A stretch of 64,000 nt of DNA from Alphaproteobacteria bacterium (lineage in GTDB: Bacteria > Pseudomonadota > Alphaproteobacteria > Micavibrionales > Micavibrionaceae), in contig JAJFGQ010000018.1 of NCBI GenBank assembly GCA_021776075.1, positions 46,709 through 110,708 of the forward strand, in the 5' to 3' direction. The notes beneath the pieces were generated by a model, which was not told where the DNA came from, did no database searches, and saw only the letters and a program-made list of their open reading frames with translations. Positions 1 to 8,712 of the stretch are shown piece by piece. A program made the translations under genes and the position numbers. The number at the start of each line of letters is the position of its first letter. Within the stretch, counting starts at the first letter, position 1.

Positions 1-62
1 AAAAAACCGCACCAACGCCTTCTCCTGAAACAACAAAAGAAAAAGAAACAGAAACAGCGTAA
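1..62 (+). CDS. C-terminal end of an upstream gene (partial)
   Basis: An open frame enters from the left edge and ends at a TAA at 60-62, four bases before the next start codon. The visible tail is hydrophilic and rich in Lys, Glu, Thr and Pro (KTAPTPSPETTKEKETETA). In many alphaproteobacteria a YggT-family membrane protein precedes the DUF167 gene, so this could be its tail, but nothing in these 19 residues shows that. The tight spacing suggests an operon with the following gene. Confidence 0.4.
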   Translation, partial: KTAPTPSPETTKEKETETA

Positions 63-65
63 CAA

Positions 66-323
66 ATGAGCGATTTACAAATCAATTTGCGCCTGACTCC
101 TAAAGCCTCTCAAAACGCCATACAGGGCTGGATCGAAGATGAAAACGGCCAACGTGTTTTAAAGGTCAGCGTCACAGCCGTCCCGGAAAAGGGAAAAGCC
201 AATAAAGCGCTCATCAAATTACTGGCCAAAGAATGGCATGTCTCCAAAAGCAGCATCGAAATTATAAGAGGTGAAACAGACAAGAATAAGGTATTGAAAC
301 TAAAGGAACCACCTGTGTTTTAG
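66..323 (+). CDS. YggU/DUF167 family protein
   Basis: This 85-residue protein matches the small DUF167 (YggU) family in length and pattern. It has an N-terminal beta strand with the LRLTPKAS segment (residues 9-16). Residues 38-55 hold the conserved VPEKGKANKALIKLLAKE core, followed by a strand with IIRGETDKNKVLKL near the C-terminus. The molecular function of the family is not established. It starts four bases after the preceding stop, so the two are probably co-transcribed. An AT-rich palindrome (TAGAAAA/TTTTCTA) lies at and just after the stop and could act as a weak terminator. Confidence 0.85.
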   Translation: MSDLQINLRLTPKASQNAIQGWIEDENGQRVLKVSVTAVPEKGKANKALIKLLAKEWHVSKSSIEIIRGETDKNKVLKLKEPPVF

Positions 324-414
324 AAAAAAAATTTTCTAAAAAAATAGGTTTTAGCTTTGAATATTACCCCTTCTTTTACCTTTTTCTGTCAAAATTTGTA
401 GAGAATAAAAAAAT

Positions 415-1044
415 ATGGCGGATACAGATCGGAATAAGGGTTCTTTTTCTATGGGGAAAAGCGTTGAGTTATTGGGTTTGGCAGCGTTTAACGTCTTTCT
501 GGCGTTGATTTTGTCAATTATGTTTCTGTCGCAGGCGGATTCAAACGCCATTACAGAATTAACGGATGCCCATGTTGAAACATTCATTCAGGAGGTGTCC
601 GATATTTCCAGCGGGCAGCGGGAGGATATGGATGCTTATGGCGTTACCAGCTACTTCATGGAGCATCTGGCAGAGGACAGCTCGTTTAAAACAACACTGG
701 AATATGATATCCCGGACATACCCTCTGGTGAAAGGGTTATGGAGATGGACAAGCTGAACTTCATCAGTCACGTTCTGCAAGGGTTACAATCCATGACCCG
801 CCATGAAACGCTGGTCAGAATTGAAAACATAACGATTGATGAAGAAGGAAAAAATGCCTTCGTACTGACAACAAATTATGAACGCGGCGTTATGCCGGTC
901 AGCAATGGAAACGGTGATGTCAGCATGATTCCGGTTGTAGGAACATCCTATTGCGAGCAAAAAATCATTCTGGCCGAAAAGCAAAATATTCAAATGGCAC
1001 AGGCTAATTGTAATACAAGCATTAGCTTTACGGACATCTACTAA
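415..1044 (+). CDS. Membrane-anchored protein of unknown function, paralogue A
   Basis: A 209-residue protein I do not recognise. It has a short cytoplasmic N-terminus, one strong hydrophobic segment at about residues 19-41 (LLGLAAFNVFLALILSIMFL) and a long, presumably periplasmic domain. The C-terminal part contains an IPVVGTSYCEQKI segment and a second Cys in IQMAQANCNTSISF. It aligns by eye with the next gene along its length: VETFIQEVSDISSGQRE corresponds to IMAFLEDVKDVSIGKRP, followed by matching GVMPV/GRMPW, IPV.G and IQMA..C segments. The two conserved Cys (in CEQK and ANC) could form a disulfide. The pair lies 28 bases apart and is probably an operon. No function can be assigned. Confidence 0.75.
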   Translation: MADTDRNKGSFSMGKSVELLGLAAFNVFLALILSIMFLSQADSNAITELTDAHVETFIQEVSDISSGQREDMDAYGVTSYFMEHLAEDSSFKTTLEYDIPDIPSGERVMEMDKLNFISHVLQGLQSMTRHETLVRIENITIDEEGKNAFVLTTNYERGVMPVSNGNGDVSMIPVVGTSYCEQKIILAEKQNIQMAQANCNTSISFTDIY

Positions 1045-1072
1045 AAGCACAAATAGAAAACGGGGTAGGATA

Positions 1073-1687
1073 ATGAAATTTTTAAATATAGCCATAATAT
1101 CATGCTGTTGTTTTGTGCTGACAGCCTTCTCCCCCATCACCGCTCACGCACAAGCAAGTGGAAATAACATATTTTCTGCATCCCTGACCCGGGAAAACAT
1201 CATGGCATTCCTTGAAGATGTAAAAGATGTCTCCATCGGCAAAAGACCGGAAATGACCCATGATGAACTCATGGACTATTTTAACAGCCATTTGGCCAAT
1301 AAAAGCCTCTACAAAAGCATGACACGATTTGAAATTCCGGGATTTCCGGCGAAAGACATTGAAATGAAACTCGGCAAAGAAGAATATATCGACAAGATTA
1401 TCAACGGTCGGGAAACTCTGGAAGAATTTAACGCCAGCCTTGAGGTTAAAGCGCTCGAGATTACCCACGGCGGTAAGCTTGCCACAATTAAAACAATCAG
1501 TACGGAAACAGGGCGGATGCCTTGGGCTGACCAATCCGGCCAGACAAAGTATATCCCCGTAGAAGGGCACTCTGAATGTGATCAAAAATTAATTGTCTCA
1601 CTGACAGGAACGATCCAGATGGCCGGCGCTGACTGCTTAACGACGATCAGTTTTGCGCCCTTTGGTGACAAACCTCTGGGAGAATAG
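1073..1687 (+). CDS. Exported protein of unknown function, paralogue B
   Basis: This 204-residue protein starts with a Sec-type signal peptide: MKF, a hydrophobic core over residues 5-20, and AHAQA with likely cleavage after residue 26. The mature domain resembles the preceding gene product, including an IPVEGHSECDQKLIV segment, IQMAGADC and a TTISF ending, with both Cys positions kept. Paralogue A is membrane-anchored whereas this one should be released into the periplasm, so the two may act as a tethered and a soluble version of the same domain (inference). The start has a GGGGTAGGAT-like ribosome binding site just upstream. Function unknown. Confidence 0.78.
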   Translation: MKFLNIAIISCCCFVLTAFSPITAHAQASGNNIFSASLTRENIMAFLEDVKDVSIGKRPEMTHDELMDYFNSHLANKSLYKSMTRFEIPGFPAKDIEMKLGKEEYIDKIINGRETLEEFNASLEVKALEITHGGKLATIKTISTETGRMPWADQSGQTKYIPVEGHSECDQKLIVSLTGTIQMAGADCLTTISFAPFGDKPLGE

Positions 1688-1699
1688 AAGAACTGTTAA

Positions 1700-2155
1700 T
1701 TAATAGGACATCTGCGACAAAACCAGAGCAGTGGGCGCATCGAAATAATCACTCAAAAAAAACATGGCAAAATGAACAACGGCAAATAAGTAATACCCGG
1801 CCAATTGATAAGCCGAGTCAATAGCCACAGCCTGAAAAGAATACCCCGTATAGAGAGATCCCATTAAAGTTGGTGGCATGGAAAAGGCCACCCACAGAAG
1901 GCATGCCAGACTAATCATTCCACCAAAAGAAGAGACATCCAGTATCCCGATCAAAAATGAGAAGAAACACGCAGACAACAACCAAAGCAGCAAAGAGATA
2001 AGAACAGGCCATTTCGTAAAGGGTTGGTCCACACCATCCTTGCCACGAGCTTCTCTCCAACGTGTCCCCATGACTTTGGGGTGATACCAAAGGACACCTA
2101 AAGCAAAGGCCAATACGGCAGATATAACGGTCTGCAAGTACGGAAATTCAAGCAT
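1700..2155 (-). CDS. DUF1761 family membrane protein
   Basis: A 151-residue, very hydrophobic protein with four predicted membrane segments at about residues 7-24, 47-70, 77-96 and 115-135. The N-terminal ALGVLWYHPKVMGTRW pattern (G-x-x-W-Y-x-P) is typical of DUF1761 proteins, whose role is unknown. It begins 21 bases after the sdhB stop on the same strand, so it may be the last gene of the sdh transcript. It converges with the paralogue pair on the plus strand with only 12 bases between stops. Confidence 0.75.
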   Translation of the reverse strand: MLEFPYLQTVISAVLAFALGVLWYHPKVMGTRWREARGKDGVDQPFTKWPVLISLLLWLLSACFFSFLIGILDVSSFGGMISLACLLWVAFSMPPTLMGSLYTGYSFQAVAIDSAYQLAGYYLFAVVHFAMFFLSDYFDAPTALVLSQMSY

Positions 2156-2176
2156 TATTTTTTTCCTTCGTTGTAG

Positions 2177-2968
2177 TTAAGCCCGCGAGGCCAGAAGTTT
2201 TTTAATCTCGGCAATGGAACGCGCAGGGTTAAGTCCCTTGGGACAGGTTTTTGTACAATTCATAATGGTATGGCAACGATATAAACGGAACGAATCATCA
2301 AGCTGATCCAGCCTCTCTCCTTTTGCTTCATCCCGGGAATCAGTAAGCCACCGCCATGCCTGCATCAAAATAGCAGGCCCCAAAAAGCGATCGCTGTTCC
2401 ACCAATAGCTGGGACACGCCGTAGAACAACAGGCACATAAAATACACATAGCCGGGCCATGCCCGTCATCCCCATTCAACTTGTTGGCATCTTCTGAACT
2501 CTGTAATCTTTCGCGGTCCGGCGGTGCTGATGAGGTTTTCATCCACGGCTCAATCGACTCATACTGAGCGTAAAGATCCTTCATATCCGGCACCAGGTCT
2601 TTGACCACTTTCATATGGGGAAGCGGCGTCACTTTCACATCACCCTTTACTTCATCAATTGATTTGGTGCAGGCCAGCGTATTGGTTCCGTCAATATTCA
2701 TGGCGCAGGAACCGCATATCCCTTCCCGGCAAGACCGGCGCAATGTCAGTGTGCTATCAATATCGTTTTTGATATGGAGAAGGGCGTCCAGCACCATCGG
2801 TCCACATTTATCGAGGTCAATCTCATATGAATCCAGACGCGGTGTTTCGCCACCCTCCGGGTCCCAGCGGTAAACCTTAAAAGTTTTTTTCCGCTTAACG
2901 TCGTCTTCGGCCGTAAATTTTGTGCCTTCTACGATTTTAGAATTTTTAGGGAGGGTGAATTGAGCCAT
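2177..2968 (-). CDS. sdhB: Succinate dehydrogenase iron-sulfur subunit
   Basis: This 263-residue subunit passes electrons from the SdhA flavin through three Fe-S clusters to quinone at the inner membrane (complex II of the TCA cycle and respiratory chain). The N-terminal ferredoxin fold shows the [2Fe-2S] ligands in CREGICGSC and the later Cys of NTLAC. The C-terminal half has the [4Fe-4S]/[3Fe-4S] ligands in [12 protein letters not shown] and [17 protein letters not shown]. Length is normal. Unusually, it is not directly behind sdhA: about 670 bases, including a small exported-protein gene, separate them. DUF1761 follows on the same strand. Confidence 0.97.
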   Translation of the reverse strand: MAQFTLPKNSKIVEGTKFTAEDDVKRKKTFKVYRWDPEGGETPRLDSYEIDLDKCGPMVLDALLHIKNDIDSTLTLRRSCREGICGSCAMNIDGTNTLACTKSIDEVKGDVKVTPLPHMKVVKDLVPDMKDLYAQYESIEPWMKTSSAPPDRERLQSSEDANKLNGDDGHGPAMCILCACCSTACPSYWWNSDRFLGPAILMQAWRWLTDSRDEAKGERLDQLDDSFRLYRCHTIMNCTKTCPKGLNPARSIAEIKKLLASRA

Positions 2969-3044
2969 TAATTTCTATCCTAAACAAATGCGACCAATAC
3001 AGGATATACGTATCTTCTACCCTTGTGAAGGGGTTTTGGCCTCC

Positions 3045-3425
3045 CTATTCAAGAATTAAAAAACTGTCTGCGGGTGTTGTGACATAAGCATCAGGCTCTT
3101 TCCATTTTCGTTCGATAAATTGCATTTCTTCCTGAATTTCCTCCATACGGGCCGGGGAAAGGCGTTTACGTCCAATTGTCCTTTTGTACATTGGGCAGGG
3201 ATACGCCTCATCATAAATAGCAACGTAATGGGCTGTGTCTTCCGTGTATTCATTCAGGATATCCTGCTCTGAGTGTGTCAGGGGTCTTCCCGTTTGCTCT
3301 TTCGTCAGAATGGAGATGACCCTTTCAGGTGCAGAAAAAGGTGGCTGTGAACAAGCTCTGGCCGTTCCGGGGGATAACAAAAACACCCCAAGCACGCATA
3401 AAAATATAATGATTCTGAATCTCAT
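3045..3425 (-). CDS. Small exported protein of unknown function between sdhA and sdhB
   Basis: A 126-residue protein with a clear signal peptide (residues 1-24, ending TARA just before CSQPPF). The Cys directly after the Ala-Arg-Ala stretch is not in a convincing lipobox, so a Sec signal is more likely than a lipoprotein. The mature part is charged, with a second Cys in YPCPMYKRTIG and a helical, Arg/Glu-rich C-terminus. I do not recognise a family. It lies on the same strand as sdhA and sdhB and splits them. The 212-base gap upstream (3426-3637) is AT-rich and could hold its own promoter. Confidence 0.6.
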   Translation of the reverse strand: MRFRIIIFLCVLGVFLLSPGTARACSQPPFSAPERVISILTKEQTGRPLTHSEQDILNEYTEDTAHYVAIYDEAYPCPMYKRTIGRKRLSPARMEEIQEEMQFIERKWKEPDAYVTTPADSFLILE

Positions 3426-3637
3426 GAATTATATTAGCATGCGAATATAATGATTATTTAACGGTGTCCGGAAAGCTCTATCTTTAAATGGAATATATTC
3501 CTAATTTGTGATATAGTGAGGCTATCAACAGGAGAAAGGCGCCTTTGTTACAAAATTTCCGTAATGTGTATCAGAGGAAAAAACCACGAACAAACTGAAG
3601 GTCGCTTGTTAATTAAATGAAAACAGTCGCTTAGTGG

Positions 3638-5428
3638 TTAATAAACACGCGCTTTGGGTGGAACATCTTCTACCTCATCTGTTAGGCTTGTCAGGATCAC
3701 AGGCCGGTATTCAATCCGTGTCTTGCCTGTTGGGTCACACCAGATCACCGTATGTTTGAGCCAGTCTTTATCATCCCGGTCGGGATAATCTTCACGGGCA
3801 TGAGCGCCACGAGATTCTTTACGGTTGGCGGCTGCGTGCATCGCCACAACAGCTTGCGACAGAAGGTTATCAAGCTCCAGCGTTTCCACGAGATCAGTAT
3901 TAAAAATCATGGAGCTATCGTTAATGGATAAATCAGCCTTATCCTGAAAACAGGCGTCAATTTTGTCCACGCCTTCGTCCAAAATCTCTCCGGTACGAAA
4001 GACCGGCGCATGGGTTTGCATGGTTTTTTGCATTTTCATGCGTAATGAAGCTGTTGGCGTAGAGCCCGTGGCGTAACGGAAAGAATCCAGACGTTCCAGC
4101 GCCCGGTTGCCGTTATCGGCTCCCATGGGTTTATGTTTTGCGCCCGGTTTTAGAAGCTCCGCGCAACGGTTCGCCGCAGCCCGGCCAAACACCACGAGAT
4201 CAAGCAGGGAATTCGACCCCAGCCTGTTTGCCCCGTGAACGGAAACGCAAGCGGCCTCGCCAATCGCCATCAGGCCCGGCACAACATTGTTCGGGTCTTT
4301 CTTTGTCGGGTTAACGACTTCGGTTTTAAAATTGGTTGGAATGCCGCCCATATTGTAATGCGCCGTCGGCAAAACCGGAATTGGTTCCTTCGTGACATCC
4401 ACGCCGGAGAAAATTTGGGCTGTTTCGGCAATACCCGGTAGGCGTTCATGAATAATCGCCGGATCAAGATGCTCTAGATGCAAATAAATATGGTCGTTTT
4501 CTTCGCCGACACCCCGTCCTTCACGGATTTCAACCGTCATGGCACGGCTGACAACGTCACGGCTGGCCAGATCCTTGGCGCTCGGCGCATGACGCTCCAT
4601 AAAGCGTTCGCCCTCGGAATTGGTCAGATAGCCGCCTTCACCGCGCACGCCTTCGGTAATCAGGCAACCGGCGCCGTAAATCCCGGTGGGATGAAACTGG
4701 ATAAACTCCATATCCTGCAACGGTAACCCGGCTCGCAAGACCATGCCATTGCCGTCACCCGTGCAGGTATGAGCAGACGTGCAGGAGAAATAGGTCCGGC
4801 CATAGCCGCCCGTTGCCAAAATCGTCTGATGCGCCCGGAAACGATGAATTGTACCATCATCGAGATTCCAGGCCATAACACCCAGACATTCGCCGTCATC
4901 GCCCATAATCAAATCGAGAGCAAAATACTCGATAAAGAATTCGGCCTTGTTCTTAAGAGCTTGCTGATAAAGCGTATGAAGCATCGCATGCCCCGTACGA
5001 TCAGCGGCGGCACAGGTGCGCTGCGCAGTGCCTTCGCCATAATGCGTTGTCATGCCGCCAAAAGCGCGCTGATAAATTTTACCGTCTTCGGTGCGGGAAA
5101 AAGGCACGCCGTAATGCTCCAGCTCAATCACCGCCGGAATGGCTTCCTTGCACATATATTCGATAGCATCCTGATCGCCAAGCCAGTCAGAGCCCTTGAT
5201 TGTGTCATAAAAATGGAAGCGCCAGTCATCTTCGCCCATATTGCCGAGTGCGGCACTGATACCGCCCTGTGCCGCGACCGTGTGGGAGCGCGTGGGAAAG
5301 ACCTTTGAGATCAAGGCCGTGCGCAGCCCCTTTTCCGCACAACCAAACCCGGCACGCAGACCAGCGCCGCCTGCACCAACAACGATAACGTCATATTCGT
5401 GATCTATAATTTCATAGGAGTGAGTCAT
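3638..5428 (-). CDS. sdhA: Succinate dehydrogenase flavoprotein subunit
   Basis: A 596-residue FAD-binding catalytic subunit that oxidises succinate to fumarate. The dinucleotide fold is [20 protein letters not shown] near residues 16-35. The FAD-linkage His lies in [13 protein letters not shown], and the active-site region includes HPTGIYGAG and RGEGGYL. The C-terminal capping segment has [20 protein letters not shown]. Length and all key motifs are normal. It is preceded on the same strand by a GxxExxY-type gene (13-base gap) and sdhD/sdhC, and followed by a 212-base gap and a small exported protein before sdhB. Confidence 0.98.
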   Translation of the reverse strand: MTHSYEIIDHEYDVIVVGAGGAGLRAGFGCAEKGLRTALISKVFPTRSHTVAAQGGISAALGNMGEDDWRFHFYDTIKGSDWLGDQDAIEYMCKEAIPAVIELEHYGVPFSRTEDGKIYQRAFGGMTTHYGEGTAQRTCAAADRTGHAMLHTLYQQALKNKAEFFIEYFALDLIMGDDGECLGVMAWNLDDGTIHRFRAHQTILATGGYGRTYFSCTSAHTCTGDGNGMVLRAGLPLQDMEFIQFHPTGIYGAGCLITEGVRGEGGYLTNSEGERFMERHAPSAKDLASRDVVSRAMTVEIREGRGVGEENDHIYLHLEHLDPAIIHERLPGIAETAQIFSGVDVTKEPIPVLPTAHYNMGGIPTNFKTEVVNPTKKDPNNVVPGLMAIGEAACVSVHGANRLGSNSLLDLVVFGRAAANRCAELLKPGAKHKPMGADNGNRALERLDSFRYATGSTPTASLRMKMQKTMQTHAPVFRTGEILDEGVDKIDACFQDKADLSINDSSMIFNTDLVETLELDNLLSQAVVAMHAAANRKESRGAHAREDYPDRDDKDWLKHTVIWCDPTGKTRIEYRPVILTSLTDEVEDVPPKARVY

Positions 5429-5441
5429 AAAGTTTTTCCCG

Positions 5442-5927
5442 TCAATTTAATAAGCTATTGGCTGCATCTTTGTTCGTTGCAGCTTGATCCGGTCGTGTCG
5501 TTGCCCGCATGATAAGATGTTTGGGGTCTTCCGCATGGAAATTCAGAAGCAAAGCCTCTGTTTTACCGGATAAACGCAGGGCAGACCCCAGTTTCATCTT
5601 ATGAGAGGGAGTTTTAGGCTCCGCCTCTACAAAAACGGCAATCTCGCCTTCAACCAGAAAATCTATGTAGATGGCCGGGTCGATAATTTTGTTACGAAAC
5701 TGGATAGAGACAGGAACATTACTCGACACGGTTACGCCTCTGTTCTTGAGTTCTTCATGAAAACATTGTTTGTAAATATCCAGATCAAGACCGGCCCCCA
5801 GCGTCCGGTAAACATAAAAAGCCGCCTTGGCAATCGTGCGGCCCTCATTTTCTGCCGCAGGGTTCAGATTTTCTGATCCCTTGTCGTTTTCATACTCAAT
5901 AATCTTTAAATTTCCGAGTTTTGACAT
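5442..5927 (-). CDS. GxxExxY-type protein inside the sdh operon
   Basis: A 161-residue protein resembling the GxxExxY family (PF13366), a poorly characterised PD-(D/E)XK-nuclease-like group. The signature region [18 protein letters not shown] matches the G-x-x-E-x-x-Y core with Asp at the Glu position. It is followed by [19 protein letters not shown] and the [19 protein letters not shown] segment, where the family carries its acidic strand. It sits between sdhD (3-base gap) and sdhA (13-base gap) on the same strand, so it must be co-transcribed with them. It has no obvious link to respiration. The divergence in the signature means the family assignment is moderate. Confidence 0.65.
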   Translation of the reverse strand: MSKLGNLKIIEYENDKGSENLNPAAENEGRTIAKAAFYVYRTLGAGLDLDIYKQCFHEELKNRGVTVSSNVPVSIQFRNKIIDPAIYIDFLVEGEIAVFVEAEPKTPSHKMKLGSALRLSGKTEALLLNFHAEDPKHLIMRATTRPDQAATNKDAANSLLN

Positions 5928-5930
5928 GGG

Positions 5931-6329
5931 CTACACTCCAAATGAAATTTTCAAAACCGAAAAAATACAAGTCACAGTCAGCGCAAAGAAGAAGAGCTTG
6001 ATCCCGATCAGCTTGGTTATTTTCATCCATTCGACGTGGAAATAATCCTCGACAATAACCTGACAGCCCAAAGCCGCATGGTAGAATACGGATAGAATAG
6101 ATAAGATCATAAGAATGCTGTTTACAGGCTGCTCCAGCCAGATGACAAATTCCTGATGGGTCCAGGCCGGAATATGCACCACAGACCAGACCAGCCATAA
6201 CATCAAGGGGATGTTGGTAATCGCCGTGATACGTTGATGCCACCAATGTGTCACGCCGTTATGTGCCGCGCCCAGACCTTTTACCTTTCCTAGCGGCGAC
6301 TGAATGCTCTCTGTTCCTTTCTCGGACAT
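5931..6329 (-). CDS. sdhD: Succinate dehydrogenase membrane anchor subunit
   Basis: A 132-residue membrane anchor of complex II with three hydrophobic helices (about residues 36-52, 67-90 and 106-127). It contributes to the quinone site and haem b. The conserved AHNGVTHWWHQRITA segment precedes helix 1, and FYHAALGCQVIVEDYFH carries the haem-ligand His and the quinone-site Asp-Tyr. The start overlaps the sdhC stop by one base, so they are translationally coupled. Confidence 0.93.
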   Translation of the reverse strand: MSEKGTESIQSPLGKVKGLGAAHNGVTHWWHQRITAITNIPLMLWLVWSVVHIPAWTHQEFVIWLEQPVNSILMILSILSVFYHAALGCQVIVEDYFHVEWMKITKLIGIKLFFFALTVTCIFSVLKISFGV

Positions 6330-6730
6330 TATTCGATACCTCCTTTATACGGACAGGAAAACCACCATGTCAGGAGTGTGAGTATAACCGTAGAGGCCAA
6401 CACAAAATAGCCGGCTCGGTAGGCCTGATTGATCTCAAGCATCCGGCCCGTATCCCATATCAGGTGACGAACACCATTCGATAAATGGTAAAATAATGCG
6501 ACAGACCACCCCAAAAGCATCAGCTTCCCGATGAGCGTATTGCAAAACCAAGTGAATGTTGCAAAAGCCGTCGGCCCGGATGCCGCGGCCAATAACAGCC
6601 ACACCACCATCACAGTCCCCACTGCCAGCGCAAACCCCGTTGCACGGTGTAAAATAGACATCACAGATGTCATTTGCGGCCGATAAACCTGAAGATGCGG
6701 GGATAAGGGACGTTCCACTTTTCCTGCCAT
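6329..6730 (-). CDS. sdhC: Succinate dehydrogenase cytochrome b556 subunit
   Basis: A 133-residue membrane subunit with three hydrophobic helices. The N-terminal family signature is RPLSPHLQVYRP followed by MSILHRATG, where Ser and Arg line the quinone site. The haem-ligand His is in FYHLSNGVRHLIWD. It is the first gene of the minus-strand sdh block, with an AGAGAG ribosome binding site and a good promoter candidate about 40-65 bases upstream. It is divergent from the gene at 6865. Confidence 0.95.
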   Translation of the reverse strand: MAGKVERPLSPHLQVYRPQMTSVMSILHRATGFALAVGTVMVVWLLLAAASGPTAFATFTWFCNTLIGKLMLLGWSVALFYHLSNGVRHLIWDTGRMLEINQAYRAGYFVLASTVILTLLTWWFSCPYKGGIE

Positions 6731-6769
6731 GCTACAACTCTCTTATGTGTCTCTGAAAAACGAGTCCTT

Positions 6770-6797
6770 ATCATAAGGATTGTGGCTTCGATTTCAA
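6770..6797 (-). promoter_or_regulatory. Candidate sigma-70 promoter for the sdh operon
   Basis: Read on the minus strand, TTGAAA (6797-6792) is followed after 16 bases by TATGAT (6775-6770). This is close to the -35/-10 consensus and is correctly placed about 40 bases upstream of the sdhC start at 6730. It lies in the divergent region shared with the plus-strand gene at 6865. Identification is by eye only. Confidence 0.5.
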
Positions 6798-6864
6798 ATC
6801 CTAAATGTATTTCATACCAGTATGTTTTTTTGACACAGACAGGACAGGCTGCTAGGGAAGCCGG

Positions 6865-7608
6865 ATGAAGACTTTTATCAAAATAACTGATCCGCGATTT
6901 ATCCCCTTGATCCTGCTGGATGAGGTTGAGGGTGTTTTGTGGAAAAATACGCCGGGTGGAAAACTGCGTGAGGTGCTCCGGCATTTTAACGATGCGTCGT
7001 TCAAAGCTCTGCTGACAGACGAACGGTTAAGGAATGATCCGGAAAAACATGGGACTGATCCCGGCAGAATCCTGATTACCGCGGAGGAGGAACGGCAATT
7101 TACAGAGCTGGGGCCTCTCTGGAAAGAACGCATGACTCTGTCACAAACACTGAACAGCGCTCTCAAAACAGATCAAATTCGCACCATGGGTTTGATGGTC
7201 ATTCCGCAAACAGACAATGCCGCAGAGCGCGGATTTCACAGGGATTGGGCGACCGGAGACAATATAGCCGAAGAGCTGTTTATCACCGTATCTCATACCC
7301 ATGCCGGCAGTGAAGCCATCCCCGCCTGTGATGCGGGTGACTCTGAAAACAGAGCCGATCCTGTTGCCGCGCGGCAGTTCTTTCCCGGCGTACAAAGCCT
7401 CGAAAATCTCTTGAAGTCCGATATTCATGATGTACTGATTTTCAAAACAGGAAAAAACGGAGCCGTTCACCGCGCCCCGAAAATAGAGAGCGGCGCACTA
7501 AGGTGGTTGAGTTTTTACTTTGCTGACGCCAAGGGTTTAAAGTCTATCCGTGAAAACTTCACACCAAAAGAGCTAAACCGGTTAGGCACTCTGGAGCTTA
7601 AACAGTAA
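6865..7608 (+). CDS. Possible Fe(II)/2-oxoglutarate dioxygenase-like protein
   Basis: A 247-residue protein with no family I can name. It shows the spaced ligand pattern of 2-oxoglutarate/Fe(II) oxygenases: an HxD pair in FHRDW (His125, Asp127), a distal His in AVHRAPK (His202), and an Arg 11 residues later (Arg213 in ALRWLSFYF). This is the usual place for the residue that binds the 2-oxoglutarate carboxylate. The segment before the distal His (DVLIFKTGKNGAVHRAP) also reads like the last strands of the double-stranded beta helix. Substrate unknown. It converges with msrB, and the two overlap by 27 bases at their 3' ends. Confidence 0.55.
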   Translation: MKTFIKITDPRFIPLILLDEVEGVLWKNTPGGKLREVLRHFNDASFKALLTDERLRNDPEKHGTDPGRILITAEEERQFTELGPLWKERMTLSQTLNSALKTDQIRTMGLMVIPQTDNAAERGFHRDWATGDNIAEELFITVSHTHAGSEAIPACDAGDSENRADPVAARQFFPGVQSLENLLKSDIHDVLIFKTGKNGAVHRAPKIESGALRWLSFYFADAKGLKSIRENFTPKELNRLGTLELKQ

Positions 7609-8097
7609 TGCAACACCGTTAATGCAGTGACGCTTTCCTGTGGGTTGCGGGCCGTCATCGAAAATATGGCCGAGATGGCTGCCGCAATTGGAACAATGCT
7701 CCTCCGTTCGTGCGTAGAATAATTTTTGATCAACAGACATGCCGATTGCTTCGGGCCGCGCCGGTTGCCAGAATGAGGGCCATCCCGTGCCGGAATCAAA
7801 TTTATGATCTGATGAAAACAAATGGTTATCACAGCCTACGCAATGATACGATCCGTCTCGTTTTTCTTTATTGAGAGGTGATGTGCCGGAACGCTCTGTT
7901 CCCGCCTCCCGCATCACGTTATATTGCTGCGAAGTCAATTGCTTATGCCACTCTTCTTTACTTAGCTGAAAAGGAAAAACGCTTTTCTTTGCCGCTGTCT
8001 TTTCACTATCAAATAAGCCCATTGCCGCCGCCTTTCCCGCATAAGGAACAATAATTGAAACCGCGCCTAACCATCCTAAAAATAACCGTCGATTCAT
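7582..8097 (-). CDS. msrB: Peptide-methionine (R)-S-oxide reductase, exported
   Basis: Reduces methionine-R-sulfoxide in damaged proteins. The MsrB domain shows both zinc Cys pairs (YHCVGC and HCSNCGSH), the SGTGWPSFW motif, and the catalytic Cys in RHCINGVAL. The N-terminus MNRRLFLGWLG followed by a hydrophobic run and GKAAAM looks like a twin-arginine or Sec export signal, so the enzyme probably works in the periplasm. I start at 8097 (171 residues) because an AGAGG site lies about 7 bases upstream. An ATG at 8118 would add seven residues but lacks such a site. The end overlaps the convergent gene by 27 bases. Confidence 0.93.
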   Translation of the reverse strand: MNRRLFLGWLGAVSIIVPYAGKAAAMGLFDSEKTAAKKSVFPFQLSKEEWHKQLTSQQYNVMREAGTERSGTSPLNKEKRDGSYHCVGCDNHLFSSDHKFDSGTGWPSFWQPARPEAIGMSVDQKLFYARTEEHCSNCGSHLGHIFDDGPQPTGKRHCINGVALLFKLQSA

Positions 8098-8193
8098 AAA
8101 AACACCTCTTTCTATCATAATATTCGCATCTTTTTAAATATGCGTTACAATACAGAAAAAATCGCCTTAACAGCTTCAGGAAAGTACCACGCA

Positions 8194-8712
8194 ATGACAC
8201 AAACAAACACATCAGAAGACCATATATTCAGCACCAGTAAATTTTACATGTGGCGCTGCGTTACGGCGATGGCTCACGCTGACGGCATGGTGCATGAAGC
8301 GGAGGAAACTTACCTGAACCGTATCTTTTTAAATATGCGCGAACGGGTTGGCATGCCTGAAGAGTACTACGAAACACTATGCAGCGATCTTTCCACGCCT
8401 CAGAACGTAGAAGATTTTTTGCCTCATATCAATGACCCGGTTTATCGCGGACAGGTTGTCTATTTTGCACGGCTTTTGGCCTTTAAAGATGGGGAGATGC
8501 ACCCCAGCGAAGAGCAACTTCTCGCCAAGCTTCATGCTGTCGTTACCGAAGGGCTGGATATGGAGGCTATCCGTAAGACGGTCCATGAAAACGTGCAGAA
8601 GGAGCTTGTTTTACAAGAGATCGAATCTGATGCTACCCGGCCCACAACCGGACTGATAGGGCTTGTCTATTTTCTGCTCGTACATTTTGGCATTGATTTA
8701 ATGGACGAATAA
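8194..8712 (+). CDS. TerB-like domain protein
   Basis: A 172-residue protein with the helical acidic pattern of TerB/DjlA-type domains. AMAHADGMVHEAEETYL in the N-terminal half and LLAFKDGEMHPSEEQLL in the second half are two D-G-x-h-x-x-x-E metal-site-like motifs, typical of TerB-like folds. A short hydrophobic stretch (GLIGLVYFLLVHFGI) ends the protein and may anchor it to the membrane. Start chosen at 8194, where AGGAAAG precedes the ATG by about 10 bases; an in-frame ATG at 8140 would add 18 residues. It converges with asd with no gap. Specific function unknown. Confidence 0.7.
   Translation: MTQTNTSEDHIFSTSKFYMWRCVTAMAHADGMVHEAEETYLNRIFLNMRERVGMPEEYYETLCSDLSTPQNVEDFLPHINDPVYRGQVVYFARLLAFKDGEMHPSEEQLLAKLHAVVTEGLDMEAIRKTVHENVQKELVLQEIESDATRPTTGLIGLVYFLLVHFGIDLMDE

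Noticed and set aside
2969..3044. CCCTTGTGAAGGGG hairpin with T-run (plus strand) before sdhB
   Set aside because: It looks like a terminator on the plus strand, but no plus-strand gene ends there. On the minus strand, where sdhB is transcribed, no T-run follows.
4769..5308. 179-codon frame antisense to sdhA
   Set aside because: Shadow of sdhA with no recognisable domain or start signal.
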